Below are positions 10,517 to 18,877 of a stretch of 64,000 nucleotides of DNA, in pieces. The stretch lies in contig NC_067205.1 of NCBI RefSeq assembly GCF_026262505.1, forward strand, positions 5,084,001-5,148,000. The letters run 5' to 3'. Both the position numbers and the translations under genes were made by a program. The first letter of the stretch is position 1. Every line of letters starts with the position of its first letter. The notes under the pieces were generated by a model. It was not told the DNA's origin. It ran no database searches and saw nothing but the letters and a program-made list of their open reading frames with translations. Origin of the DNA: Trichomonas vaginalis G3 (taxonomy: Eukaryota; Parabasalia; Trichomonadida; Trichomonadidae).

Positions 10517-10758
10517 ATTTAAGCACATCTCAAGCAGGTTGGCATAAGCATAGATATTGGGATTGGTCAGGAATGACAAAAGGTAAAGGATATGATGTTA
10601 AAGACGACGTTAAGTTTGCCATAAATTGTTACTGGAGTGACACTCAGGGAGAAGGAAACCATACACATTTCGTTTCAGGATATACACAAACAACGGGACA
10701 AAGTAAAGAATACATGCCGCCATTTATGACTGTATTCGCATGGTATAGAGTTCAATGA
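10438..10758 (+). CDS. Collar-type tip segment of fibre locus
   Basis: The product carries the ISGENLPAHSHYI motif of phage tail-collar/microcystin-dependent-type tips, followed by a His/Trp-rich stretch (GWHKHRYWDW) and the end FMTVFAWYR. It is very similar to the C-terminal end of the element 2 fibre (52583-53458). Here it is recorded simply as a part of the fibre locus. Confidence 0.5.
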   Translation: MCKLFKGNRGSKTISGENLPAHSHYIDLSTSQAGWHKHRYWDWSGMTKGKGYDVKDDVKFAINCYWSDTQGEGNHTHFVSGYTQTTGQSKEYMPPFMTVFAWYRVQ

Positions 10759-10848
10759 ACACACTTAACCCAAAGGGTTTAGGCTTACCGAATGAACTAA
10801 ATATATTTTATGTCTGTAATTAATTAGGTAATGAAGTAATGGATGAAC

Positions 10849-11034
10849 TGCAGAAAAGAAGTTAAAAGCTTGGGGTCGTTTTGTACAAAAATATTGTGAG
10901 TAAATGATTTAGGTTATTCAATAATTAATTATTTTTGAAGAACTGAAGGGGTCACCAGGTCACCAGGTCACCAGGTCATTTAACTTCTCTGAAAAAATGA
11001 GACAACATGACATTTTGACAACAACACAGAAAAT
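10849..11034 (+). repeat. Duplicate of KilA-N gene tail plus iteron unit
   Basis: These 186 bases repeat 11743-11928 almost exactly. The repeat takes in the last codons of the KilA-N gene and one full iteron unit (three GGTCACCA iterons, then an ACTTCTCTGAAAAAATGAGA stretch and TGACAAC-type repeats). Confidence 0.8.
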
Positions 11035-11080
11035 GATTTGTCATGACTTCATCGGAATGAGTGTAAATGACCCAAAAATA

Positions 11081-11132
11081 AAGTTAGTTTTAAAATTATT
11101 TTTATTTTTTTATTTTGTATGTAAGAACAGAA
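11081..11132 (+). promoter_or_regulatory. Leader motif before KilA-N gene
   Basis: An AAAATAAAGTTAGTTTT box, an A/T run and ATTTTGTATGTAAGAACAG stand directly before the ATG. The same arrangement precedes the genes at 57458, 59020 and 60849 in element 2, and the first half precedes the gene at 12221. Conservation between distant elements suggests an element-specific promoter. Confidence 0.6.
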
Positions 11133-11798
11133 ATGTCAGTCGAAGCAAAAACATTCACGAACAAATCTAATGGCGAAACATTCACAAAAGGCACTTATAA
11201 TGGTATTGAAGTCTTACGTAGAGACAAGGATGGTTACATTAATGCAACAAAGATGGCAAGAGAAGCGGGAAGGTTAAACCATTTAAACAGATTTCTCAAT
11301 AGTGCTAAAATGCAGGAAATTCTTGAGTTTTGGATGAACGAATACGGTCAAGCCACTTTTGGCTCAACCTCAAAACAAGCTTTTTATGAGCTTACAAAGG
11401 GTGTCATGAATGAATTCAAAGGTATTTACATACATCCTGACCTCGTTCATTTTGTTGCTGAATGGTGCTCTGTAAAGTATGCATTTTATGTCAAAGATAT
11501 TATGGACTCCATAGACAAGAGAGTTCATGAGAAATTAGATGAAGAAGAACTCGAAGATACAGTAGAGAATGCTAAACATTTGTTTGAAGAAGAAGTTGGA
11601 AAAATGTGCGAAAAACAATTAGAACATGAACGTGAGATATGTTATGGTTATAGAGATTCTCCATACGAACTAGACCAATGGGAACGAGAAAATTTAAAGA
11701 GAGAATTTAGAGAATATGAACTCGCTAAGATAGCATTAGAAGCTGCAGAAAAGAAGTTAAAAGCTTGGGGTCGTTTTGTACAAAAATATTGTGAGTAA
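11133..11798 (+). CDS. KilA-N domain protein
   Basis: The KilA-N core is clear: YNGIEVLRRDKDGYINATKM, then LNRFLNS and GIYIHPDLVHFVAEWC followed by YAFYVKDIMD (about residues 20-135). KilA-N is a DNA-binding domain common in large DNA viruses and phages. The C-terminal 85 residues are charged and helical. Translation could begin at 11115, but I choose the ATG at 11133 because the shared leader ends there. The gene is flanked on both sides by iteron units, and its last codons are duplicated upstream at 10849. It is probably a regulator or an origin-binding protein. Confidence 0.8.
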   Translation: MSVEAKTFTNKSNGETFTKGTYNGIEVLRRDKDGYINATKMAREAGRLNHLNRFLNSAKMQEILEFWMNEYGQATFGSTSKQAFYELTKGVMNEFKGIYIHPDLVHFVAEWCSVKYAFYVKDIMDSIDKRVHEKLDEEELEDTVENAKHLFEEEVGKMCEKQLEHEREICYGYRDSPYELDQWERENLKREFREYELAKIALEAAEKKLKAWGRFVQKYCE

Positions 11799-11817
11799 AT
11801 GATTTAGGTTATTCAAT

Positions 11818-12147
11818 AATTAATTATTTTTGAAGAACTGAAGGGGTCACCAGGTCACCAGGTCACCAGGTCATTTAACTTCTCTGAAAAAATGAGACAA
11901 CATGACATTTTGACAACACAGCAGGGGAAGGCAGTTATGAATTATTTTTGAAGAACTGAAGGGGTCACCAGGTCACCAGGTCACCAGGTCATTTAACTTC
12001 TCTGAAAAAATGAGACAACATGACATTTTGACAACACAGCAGGGGAAGGCAGTTATGAATTATTTTTGAAGAACTGAAGGGGTCACCAGGTCACCAGGTC
12101 ATTTAACTTCTCTGAAAAAATGAGACAACATGACATTTTGACAACAT
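11818..12147 (+). repeat. Iteron array, three direct units
   Basis: Three tandem units of about 118 bases, each with two or three GGTCACCA iterons followed by an ACTTCTCTGAAAAAATGAGA stretch and TGACAAC/TGACATTT repeats. Inverted copies lie beyond the primase-helicase gene (14566-15256). This is a candidate replication origin or protein-binding array. Confidence 0.85.
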
Positions 12148-12170
12148 CACAGAAAATTTGATGCAGTCCA

Positions 12171-12220
12171 AAAATAAAGTTAGTTTTAAAATTATTTTTA
12201 TTTTTTTATTCCTATATAAA
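12171..12220 (+). promoter_or_regulatory. Leader motif before primase-helicase
   Basis: The AAAATAAAGTTAGTTTT box and A/T run match those before the KilA-N gene. They end in CCTATATAAA directly at the ATG (12221). This fixes the start of the primase-helicase, although the frame is open further upstream. Confidence 0.6.
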
Positions 12221-14533
12221 ATGACAGCAACAAACAACAACAGCAACTTTATCGTTTCTGATGAAAAAGTTATTGATTCATTAGTTGAGGAATTAGTTGT
12301 GGCAGAAACTAAAACCCTCAACGAAAGAATTGGTGAAAACATGATTGATTTACATAACTACCTCAAACATGATGGAGGAAGAGGAAGGAAAACTGGTACA
12401 GCTTTATTAGTAAATAAAATTTCAAATTTAACGATTATAGATGTTGATATCAATAAATCGTACAATGATGAACTTAAAGAAACAGTTAGAAAAGACATTT
12501 TATCAAAACTTTCGGATAAAGATGTTATCGTTAAAACCGCTTCAGGAGGTCTTCACATTTATTGCAACACTAATTTCTTCTATGCAGTTTCGAACAGAAT
12601 GATTAAATGTTATTCCTGCAATGATTATGATATCGATATCATGACTTCTATTGATGATTCAAAACGTTCTTTAGTGGTTATGGCTGATTCAAGAGTTCGC
12701 AAGAATGCATCAGAACCAATCAATACATACTCATTCATTCGTGGAAGTTATGATTCAACATTAACCAGAACAGTGAATGATATATTAAATGATTTGAATA
12801 TTAAGGTAAGAGTTGAACAGAAGAACGAAGAAATAAAGAGTATAATGAATGAAAACAAAGATGTAAACATTGACGATAAACTAGCTCAAAGCATAGTTGA
12901 TGGCATCTGTGATTTTGAAGTACATAATGATGGTGGAAACATGAATTTAGAAAAAGAAATAACATTATTCACACTGTTTCAAGCTATTAATTCGTTACCA
13001 GATCATTTAATTAATGAAGCATACGATAACGTTTATAACTTCTGCAGTTTAACAGAAAATGCTAAAAGTAATTTTGAAAAAGCACGTGATAGATATGCAC
13101 ATTTAATGACTTCTCCATTTGTTTTGGTGAAGATTCTAAAACTTTATCAAAAGGAATATTATGATGAATATGTTTTACCTTTATTACGTAAGCCAAAAAT
13201 AACATTTGATATCAAACTTGATGACTCGTTTTTGATAACAGATATTAGACGCAAGGCTGAAAATCATCAGTATAAAAACAGTTCTGAAGTAATTGAGGAT
13301 TTATCACGTGTAATTCGTTTTGTAGATTGTGGAAACAAATACTTCATTCAGAAAGATTACAACATACACGACAAAATGAATCAAATATCATTCGTTCTTC
13401 AATCAAACATGAAAGAGTCACTTAAAATGATTAAATTATTTAAAGAAGAAGGTAAAACCATAACAGCATGGGACGTACTATTAAATCAATTATCCTCATT
13501 AACTGTTAAGGGTGTTTGCTTTAAATCTGATTCCCCAGATGTTTTCTCAACGTTTCAGGGTTATAAATACAACATTCTCGAAAAGCCTGATTACTCAAAA
13601 ATTGAGATGTTTATGGATTTCATTAAAGAAGCCATTTGTGATAATAATGATGAAGTGTATAAATACCTTCTCAGCTGGATTGCATCAATGATTCAACATC
13701 CTGGAATCAAGAATGAAACAGCAATTATTTTGAAAGGACTTCAGGGAACAGGTAAAAACAGATTTACAGACATTATTTCTGAACTTCTCGCTGGTTATTC
13801 ATGTAAAAACATTACTGAAATAGGTGAGCTAACGGGTAATTTTAATTCAGTTGTTGAGAATAAAATGTTTCTTGTACTTAATGAACTCAAGAATGTAGGT
13901 GAAGACAGACTCGCAAACTTCAACGCTTTGAAATCAATTATTACGGACAATGAGATTAGAATTAATGAAAAGAATCAACCCAGAAGAACTGCTCAGAATG
14001 TTGCAAACTTCATTTTCGTAACTAACAACGTCTACCCTGTCAAAATTGAAGTTGGAGACAGAAGATACGTAGTTTTAAGAGTTAATGGTAAATTCAAGAG
14101 TCAATTTGATTACTTCAAGAATTTAATGGATTCATGCACAAAGGAATTTTATGATAACCTTTTAACATATTTTATGCAATATGACCTTTCATCATTTAAT
14201 GTACGAATCATTCCGATGACTGAAGCCAAACAAGATTTAATCGAGTTATCAACAAATCCTTTAGATGAATGGATAAATACACATTATGATGAATTATGTG
14301 CAGGTATGACGTGTAAAAATGCTCTATTCTGCAAACCATCAGACATGAAAGACAAAAACTTTCAAATGAGCATTAAGGATAAATGTGAAAGGAAACAAAG
14401 AAAAATAGATGGTAAACAAACATGGTATTATGTTTTGAAAGAAGAAATGAAAGGATTATATAAACAAATTGAACCAAACGATAATGAGGAATCATTTACT
14501 GACGATGAAATACCTGTGAATGAAGCTTTATAA
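12221..14533 (+). CDS. Primase-SF3 helicase replication protein
   Basis: The product is 770 residues with two enzymatic regions. The N-terminal part resembles an archaeo-eukaryotic-type primase/PrimPol: TGTALLV...LTIIDVDIN (about residue 73) and VKTASGGLHIYCN (about residue 105). The C-terminal part is a superfamily 3 (D5-like) helicase, with Walker A GLQGTGKN (about 505-512), Walker B-like MFLVLNELKN (about 547) and a sensor segment NFIFVTNN. Such proteins prime and unwind DNA during virus replication. Canonical Polintons use PolB instead, so this element replicates by another route. The gene lies between oppositely oriented iteron arrays. Confidence 0.82.
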   Translation: MTATNNNSNFIVSDEKVIDSLVEELVVAETKTLNERIGENMIDLHNYLKHDGGRGRKTGTALLVNKISNLTIIDVDINKSYNDELKETVRKDILSKLSDKDVIVKTASGGLHIYCNTNFFYAVSNRMIKCYSCNDYDIDIMTSIDDSKRSLVVMADSRVRKNASEPINTYSFIRGSYDSTLTRTVNDILNDLNIKVRVEQKNEEIKSIMNENKDVNIDDKLAQSIVDGICDFEVHNDGGNMNLEKEITLFTLFQAINSLPDHLINEAYDNVYNFCSLTENAKSNFEKARDRYAHLMTSPFVLVKILKLYQKEYYDEYVLPLLRKPKITFDIKLDDSFLITDIRRKAENHQYKNSSEVIEDLSRVIRFVDCGNKYFIQKDYNIHDKMNQISFVLQSNMKESLKMIKLFKEEGKTITAWDVLLNQLSSLTVKGVCFKSDSPDVFSTFQGYKYNILEKPDYSKIEMFMDFIKEAICDNNDEVYKYLLSWIASMIQHPGIKNETAIILKGLQGTGKNRFTDIISELLAGYSCKNITEIGELTGNFNSVVENKMFLVLNELKNVGEDRLANFNALKSIITDNEIRINEKNQPRRTAQNVANFIFVTNNVYPVKIEVGDRRYVVLRVNGKFKSQFDYFKNLMDSCTKEFYDNLLTYFMQYDLSSFNVRIIPMTEAKQDLIELSTNPLDEWINTHYDELCAGMTCKNALFCKPSDMKDKNFQMSIKDKCERKQRKIDGKQTWYYVLKEEMKGLYKQIEPNDNEESFTDDEIPVNEAL

Positions 14534-14565
14534 AGTATGATTTGAATTTATTTTTGCATTAATCC

Positions 14566-15256
14566 CGCTGTGTTGTCAAAATGTCATGTTGTCTCATTTT
14601 TTCAGAGAAGTTAAATGACCTGGTGACCTGGTGACCTGGTGACCCCTTCAGTTCTTCAAAAATAATTAATTATTGAATAACCCATGATGTTGTCAAAATG
14701 TCATGTTGTCTCATTTTTTCAGAGAAGTTAAATGACCTGGTGACCTGGTGACCCTTCAGTTCTTCAAAAATAATTAATTATTGAATAACCCATGATGTTG
14801 TCAAAATGTCATGTTGTCTCATTTTTTCAGAGAAGTTAAATGACCTGGTGACCTGGTGACCCCTTCAGTTCTTCAAAATAATTAATTATTGAATAACCCA
14901 TGATGTTGTCAAAATGTCATGTTGTCTCATTTTTTCAGAGAAGTTAAATGACCTGGTGACCTGGTGACCCCTTCAGTTCTTCAAAAATAATTAATTATTG
15001 AATAACCCATGATGTTGTCAAAATGTCATGTTGTCTCATTTTTTCAGAGAAGTTAAATGACCTGGTGACCTGGTGACCCCTTCAGTTCTTCAAAAATAAT
15101 TAATTATTGAATAACCCATGATGTTGTCAAAATGTCATGTTGTCTCATTTTTTCAGAGAAGTTAAATGACCTGGTGACCTGGTGACCCCTTCAGTTCTTC
15201 AAAAATAATTAATTATTGAATAACCCATGATGTTGTCAAAATGTCATGTTGTCTCA
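14566..15256 (-). repeat. Inverted iteron array, six units plus one partial
   Basis: Copies start near 14573, 14690, 14798, 14906, 15015, 15124 and 15233, a period of 108-117 bases. They are in reverse orientation to the array at 11818-12147. The first unit has three GGTCACCA-type iterons and most others have two. Each full unit also has an AATAATTAATTATT palindrome or a close variant. With the direct array the whole encloses the primase-helicase gene. Confidence 0.88.
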
Positions 15257-15298
15257 AACTTTAGAACGGCATAATTTAAATTTTTATTTTTATCATAA

Positions 15299-15463
15299 AT
15301 GAATACCCCACAAGCTCAAAATTTACCACGAATCATAACAAGGGAGGAAATGATAAAAATGATGCAAGAACATGTTAAAAATAACAAACCACTAAAATTG
15401 AGAAAATGTGGTTATGCAGTAATGATGGAAAGAGAGATGTTGTCGAAGAGGAATAAAAATTAA
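15299..15463 (+). CDS. Small element 1 protein, 54 aa
   Basis: A short frame starts at an ATG preceded by TTTTTATTTTTATCATAA, the structural-gene type of leader. It encodes a charged peptide (MNTPQAQNLPRIITREEMIK and so on, ending KRNKN). It is comparable in size and position class to the 50-residue gene at 54852-55004 in element 2. The function is unknown. The proper leader and the clean stop support it. Confidence 0.45.
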   Translation: MNTPQAQNLPRIITREEMIKMMQEHVKNNKPLKLRKCGYAVMMEREMLSKRNKN

Positions 15464-15720
15464 ATTTGGATTGAGTTTAAAAATTCATCTTTATTAAATT
15501 CATCTCTTCCAATCAATTTATTTATTCTATTAAATTCTTTTATTTTTGCTTCACTCAGTTTAATGATTGAACGGTAAGCTAATTTTTCGATTATTTCTTT
15601 ATCGTTTTCAACCCCACTGCATTGTGGCTTCTTTTTGTAATAGCATATTTTTGATTTAATTCTGTTTAGTTTCTTTTTATATTCATCGTCTGGACTCTTG
15701 GCTGCTTCGTTGTCACTCAT
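15460..15720 (-). CDS. Element 1 unknown basic protein, 86 aa
   Basis: The product is charged and helical (DDEYKKKLNRIKSKICYYKK, then AKIKEFNRINKLIGRDEF). No family is recognised. It is the first of three minus-strand frames leading towards the integrase and overlaps the small + strand gene at its 3-prime end by four bases. Its start is preceded by an AT-rich leader ending GTAAGAA, which resembles the other element leaders. Confidence 0.45.
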   Translation of the reverse strand: MSDNEAAKSPDDEYKKKLNRIKSKICYYKKKPQCSGVENDKEIIEKLAYRSIIKLSEAKIKEFNRINKLIGRDEFNKDEFLNSIQI

Positions 15721-15740
15721 TTCTTACGAAATAAAAAAAA

Positions 15741-16052
15741 TTAAATATTATTTAAATATAATGGAGTAATAAAATAAATCGGAATTTCTATTAATTTATT
15801 GTCAACTTCAACTAATACATTACCGTTAATATATCTAACAAATTCAGCTATTGTGTCAAATCTTCGTCTTCTTTTTGTCATTGATTTATCAGTTTTTCCA
15901 TAATCGAGATGAATCAAAACTTTATCCCCTTGTTTAAAATTCATGAGCCCCGAATTAATTTGTTCACGTTTAACATCATTTAATTTTTCCATTTGCTTTC
16001 TAATATATTCCCATTCTTTTGAAATATCATTTTTCATTTCCACTGGTTTCAT
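15741..16052 (-). CDS. Integrase-region open frame, 103 aa
   Basis: The product has a helical N-terminal half and then GLMNFKQGDKVLIHLDY, a Lys-x-Gly-Asp-Lys-Val pattern like that in the C-terminal domain of the element 2 integrase (53455-54414). It is listed as a separate part of the integrase region. No independent function is proposed. Confidence 0.45.
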   Translation of the reverse strand: MKPVEMKNDISKEWEYIRKQMEKLNDVKREQINSGLMNFKQGDKVLIHLDYGKTDKSMTKRRRRFDTIAEFVRYINGNVLVEVDNKLIEIPIYFITPLYLNNI

Positions 16053-16089
16053 GTTTATAGTTCTATGCCATGTATTATTGTAATATATA

Positions 16090-17256
16090 CTAACTGTTGT
16101 ATGATGGAGTCATGATTTCCATCCCAGTATATCTGACCGTTAACCCTAACGCATCTCTAAGAGTTCTCATTACCGCATCAACTATTTTATTATGAAACGT
16201 ATATGGAGAGGATGAAAAGTAAAAATTAATTTGTGGGAAATAATGAGTCATAGCTGCCTGAAATCCTTTATCACCATCACCCCTGATATTATCTACTCTT
16301 TCATGATCTAGTAAGTATTGAATAGCTCTTCGTGTTTCCTGTTCTGTTTTCCCTTTCACTGGAATGCAATATAAATATCTAGTGTTAATGTTAATGGCAA
16401 ATAAATAAGTAACGTTTCCTTTTGAATATTCCAGATGATCGATTTCGTATGAATATGGATATGGAGCAAATGAGGGGCGACTAAATTTTTCCTTTAACGG
16501 TTGAATTTTTGGGTCAGTTGGTTTATTTAATATCTTGAAATCCTTTTTAAAATCTTTTTGCTTCTTTAATGTTTGAAATGGATATAATAAAGTGAATGAT
16601 GAAGGATTAACTGAAGGAGGAGGCGGTACTGTCGTTGGAGGTTTTGGTGTTGTAAGTGGTTTAATTTTATCTACTTTGATTTTGGATTTCATTCCTTCCT
16701 TCATTAATTCTGGATGTATTTTATTCATTTGTTTTAAATATGCTGTATATAAAGGTTTGATATACTTTCCCGCTTCGAGTTTATGTTGAAGGATGAATTC
16801 CAAAAGTTGATCTTCATTTAAAAGTCGGGCTGAATATGGTTTAACTAATGAATCATAAATTAAAGCTTGTGCATCATTTATAGTCTGAAGGACCTGGGTG
16901 TTTTGTTTTTGTTCCTTTGGCTTTGGTTTTTGTGGCTCAGGATTATATAAATTATATAATTCATCAATATCTTCTTCTGTTAATACTTTATTTTTGAAAT
17001 CTTTCAACTGTTTAAGCTGTGATTTAGTTTTTCCCTTTATATATTCATTATTTTTAATTTTGTCTTTAATTTCAGAAATTATTTTATTATGATATTTCAA
17101 AATTTCATTTTTATAATATGGATAATAATATTCCATATCATCACCCGTTATATTGTTATCATATTTTTGGAGATATGCTTTTAAATCATAATAATTAAGA
17201 AAATTTTGATTAAATACTACATCATCAATTAAATTTTTTAAATCTGTGTTATTCAT
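16090..17256 (-). CDS. Retroviral-type integrase (rve) region
   Basis: The 388-residue frame has a charged, helical N-terminal two-thirds with a proline-rich linker (TTPKPPTTVPPPPSVNPSSF). An rve-type catalytic core follows: YSYEIDHLEYSKGNVTYLFAININTRYLYCIPVKGKT with the first Asp, then DNIRGDGDKGFQAAMTHYF with the second. Polintons use this integrase to insert, making 6-bp duplications as seen around this element. The gene reads inward from the right terminal repeat. Its ATG is preceded by a TTTTATTTTTATATAA leader. Confidence 0.72.
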   Translation of the reverse strand: MNNTDLKNLIDDVVFNQNFLNYYDLKAYLQKYDNNITGDDMEYYYPYYKNEILKYHNKIISEIKDKIKNNEYIKGKTKSQLKQLKDFKNKVLTEEDIDELYNLYNPEPQKPKPKEQKQNTQVLQTINDAQALIYDSLVKPYSARLLNEDQLLEFILQHKLEAGKYIKPLYTAYLKQMNKIHPELMKEGMKSKIKVDKIKPLTTPKPPTTVPPPPSVNPSSFTLLYPFQTLKKQKDFKKDFKILNKPTDPKIQPLKEKFSRPSFAPYPYSYEIDHLEYSKGNVTYLFAININTRYLYCIPVKGKTEQETRRAIQYLLDHERVDNIRGDGDKGFQAAMTHYFPQINFYFSSSPYTFHNKIVDAVMRTLRDALGLTVRYTGMEIMTPSYNS

Positions 17257-17301
17257 TTATATAAAAATAAAATCAATGTTTTAAGGGTGCCCACCTCTTT
17301 G

Positions 17302-17791
17302 ATCAAGAATCACCTCATTAATGAAAATTGATGATTTAACAAAAAGAATAGAAATTATTGAAGAGCGAATAAATCAAATTATTGATTTCATAAATTCAAA
17401 TAATCATTAGTTTCTTAAAGTTCAATGTTGAACTCGTCAAATTCTTTTATTTTTAAATTGAAGTTTAACCCATTCAGGATTTAAACAATGTTTAATTAAT
17501 CGTGGAATATCTAACATCATCTATATATAGCTTCTTTCATTAAAGATAAAAAATAAATTCTTTTAAAATTAATGTTAATTTTTTTAATACGTTTAGTATG
17601 GGCTGAGTGTAAATGTCTTACGATTTGAAAATTTTTTAAATCTTGATTTATTCAAAAACGTAAGAATAAAAACTGTAAGAATCATACATTTTTTACTTCA
17701 TATGTTAGAAAAAATGATACAAAATCGTTCAATATTGTATGAATTCTTACGTTTACAAAAAAAGTCACACAACCCTTCCACATATACTACT
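17302..17791 (-). repeat. Right terminal inverted repeat of element 1
   Basis: Inverted copy of 4577-5066, the same length and identical as far as I can see. It is followed by the target duplication ATCATT at 17792-17797. Confidence 0.92.
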
Positions 17792-18444
17792 ATCATTTGC
17801 AATTCACCAAAAATTAATTTTTTAGTATTTTCTAAGAAGGACTGGAATATACGAATTACTGATTCTACAGTATATTTTTCCTTTAAATTTCACGAAAATT
17901 TGATGAGAGGCTTCGGAAAAACTATAGCATATTCGGCTAATTACAGAATCCTTGGCTCTTTAAGAACCAAGAAACAGTGATTGAGTAGTTTAAAGCAAGG
18001 TACTTCCGATATATACAGTTGGAATGCCAAGCTCGAGTAGTTACAGAATCTTTGGCCCTATGGGAACCATAGGATGATAGAATAAACACAGGAGAAACAT
18101 AATAACCATGCAGCCAAGATAGTATATGATAGCAGCTAAGCTGCATTAATATTGCGCTTCTCGCTTGCAGAACTCTCATGGAAGACCAAGTGGAGATCTG
18201 ATGCCTAAATCGCTTGTTGATATGGATGGAGCAGCCTTGAAATATATATTAATTTTACTAAATATATGCATTATATATTATATGATAATGGACTTTTTGC
18301 AATAGTCCCTATTTAACATGTAAAATATATATATACCTCCAAAGTTCTTTCAATTACAATGAAAGGGTGGAAAATTCATGAAGAAAAACTTAGCAAATAA
18401 AAAGGATCTGAATATGAAAACCATGAAGTTAAAGAAAATTCTTC
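17792..18444. other. Intergenic, GC-richer relic with a diverged direct repeat
   Basis: After the target duplication comes host sequence that is less AT-rich between about 17930 and 18240. It holds a diverged direct repeat: TTACAGAATCCTTGGC at about 17940 and TTACAGAATCTTTGGC at about 18039. A frame on the minus strand (17937-18179) has no recognisable motif. It looks like a decayed element or gene, but I cannot name it. Confidence 0.3.
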
Positions 18445-18582
18445 GAATTCATTCTTGGCGATGTTTTAGAAAGTATAATGGGTCTTGATAAAAATGGAAA
18501 GTTTATTCCAGTTAGGCAAAATCAAATAGATATGCTTTTTGTTCGTGGAGATAGAATTGTTGAGCCCCTCTTGGCTGGGTGA
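18445..18582 (+). pseudogene. LSm3-like gene fragment
   Basis: The frame reads EFILGDVLESIMGLDKNGKF, a short linker, then QIDMLFVRGDRIVEPLLAG and a stop. This matches the Sm2 half of LSm3-type proteins (N-M-I-L-G-D-V...PMLFVRGDGVVLVAP), which belong to the U6 snRNA and mRNA-decay rings. The N-terminal Sm1 half is not found in frame: a TAA stands 12 codons... upstream of the conserved core region at 18430, and no ATG lies between it and ILGDV. I therefore call it a decayed host copy. An intron or sequencing error separating it from an upstream exon is less likely but possible. Confidence 0.5.
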
Positions 18583-18877
18583 AAAATCACCCACGTTATA
18601 AAACTATGTTAAGAGCAATCGTTCACCTTCACTTACTTCTTTAATTGTCCAAAATGAGGTTTCTTACTAAAGATATCATGTATAGAAATCATCCAAAAAA
18701 AAGTCTCATATCGTTAAAAAGTGTAGAACAAACCACTCAAGAGTTAGTGTGTGTTAGTATGTAAGTCAAAAACAGTTATATCCTTTATCAAAAATGAAAA
18801 TTTATTACAAGGGAGAGAAATCAAACAAAATTATAAATAATGGACTGCTTAAAACTTTTTAACTCTAGCATAATAAA
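18583..18877. other. Intergenic, nothing seen
   Basis: Sequence between the LSm-like fragment and the stop of the RasGAP-like gene. No repeat, RNA gene or coding motif was recognised. Confidence 0.45.

Larger units (their letters stand above)
4577..17791. mobile_element. Element 1: Polinton/PLV-like virus-type element
   Basis: This is a 13.2-kb virus-like element of the Polinton/Polinton-like-virus class. It has 490-bp terminal inverted repeats beginning AGTAGTATATG and a 6-bp target duplication (ATCATT), both typical of Polintons. Parts in order are small amphipathic proteins, a capsid candidate, a minor capsid candidate, a fibre, KilA-N, a primase-helicase, small ORFs and a retroviral-type integrase. 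No protein-primed PolB and no packaging ATPase are visible. The ends look complete. The two end repeats appear identical by eye, so the insertion is probably young. As a fossil it seems to have about two or three breaks in its coding parts. Confidence 0.88.

Noticed and set aside
17702-18179. Frames right of element 1 on both strands
   Set aside because: No protein family recognised. The region has a diverged direct repeat and looks decayed, so only a descriptive note was made.
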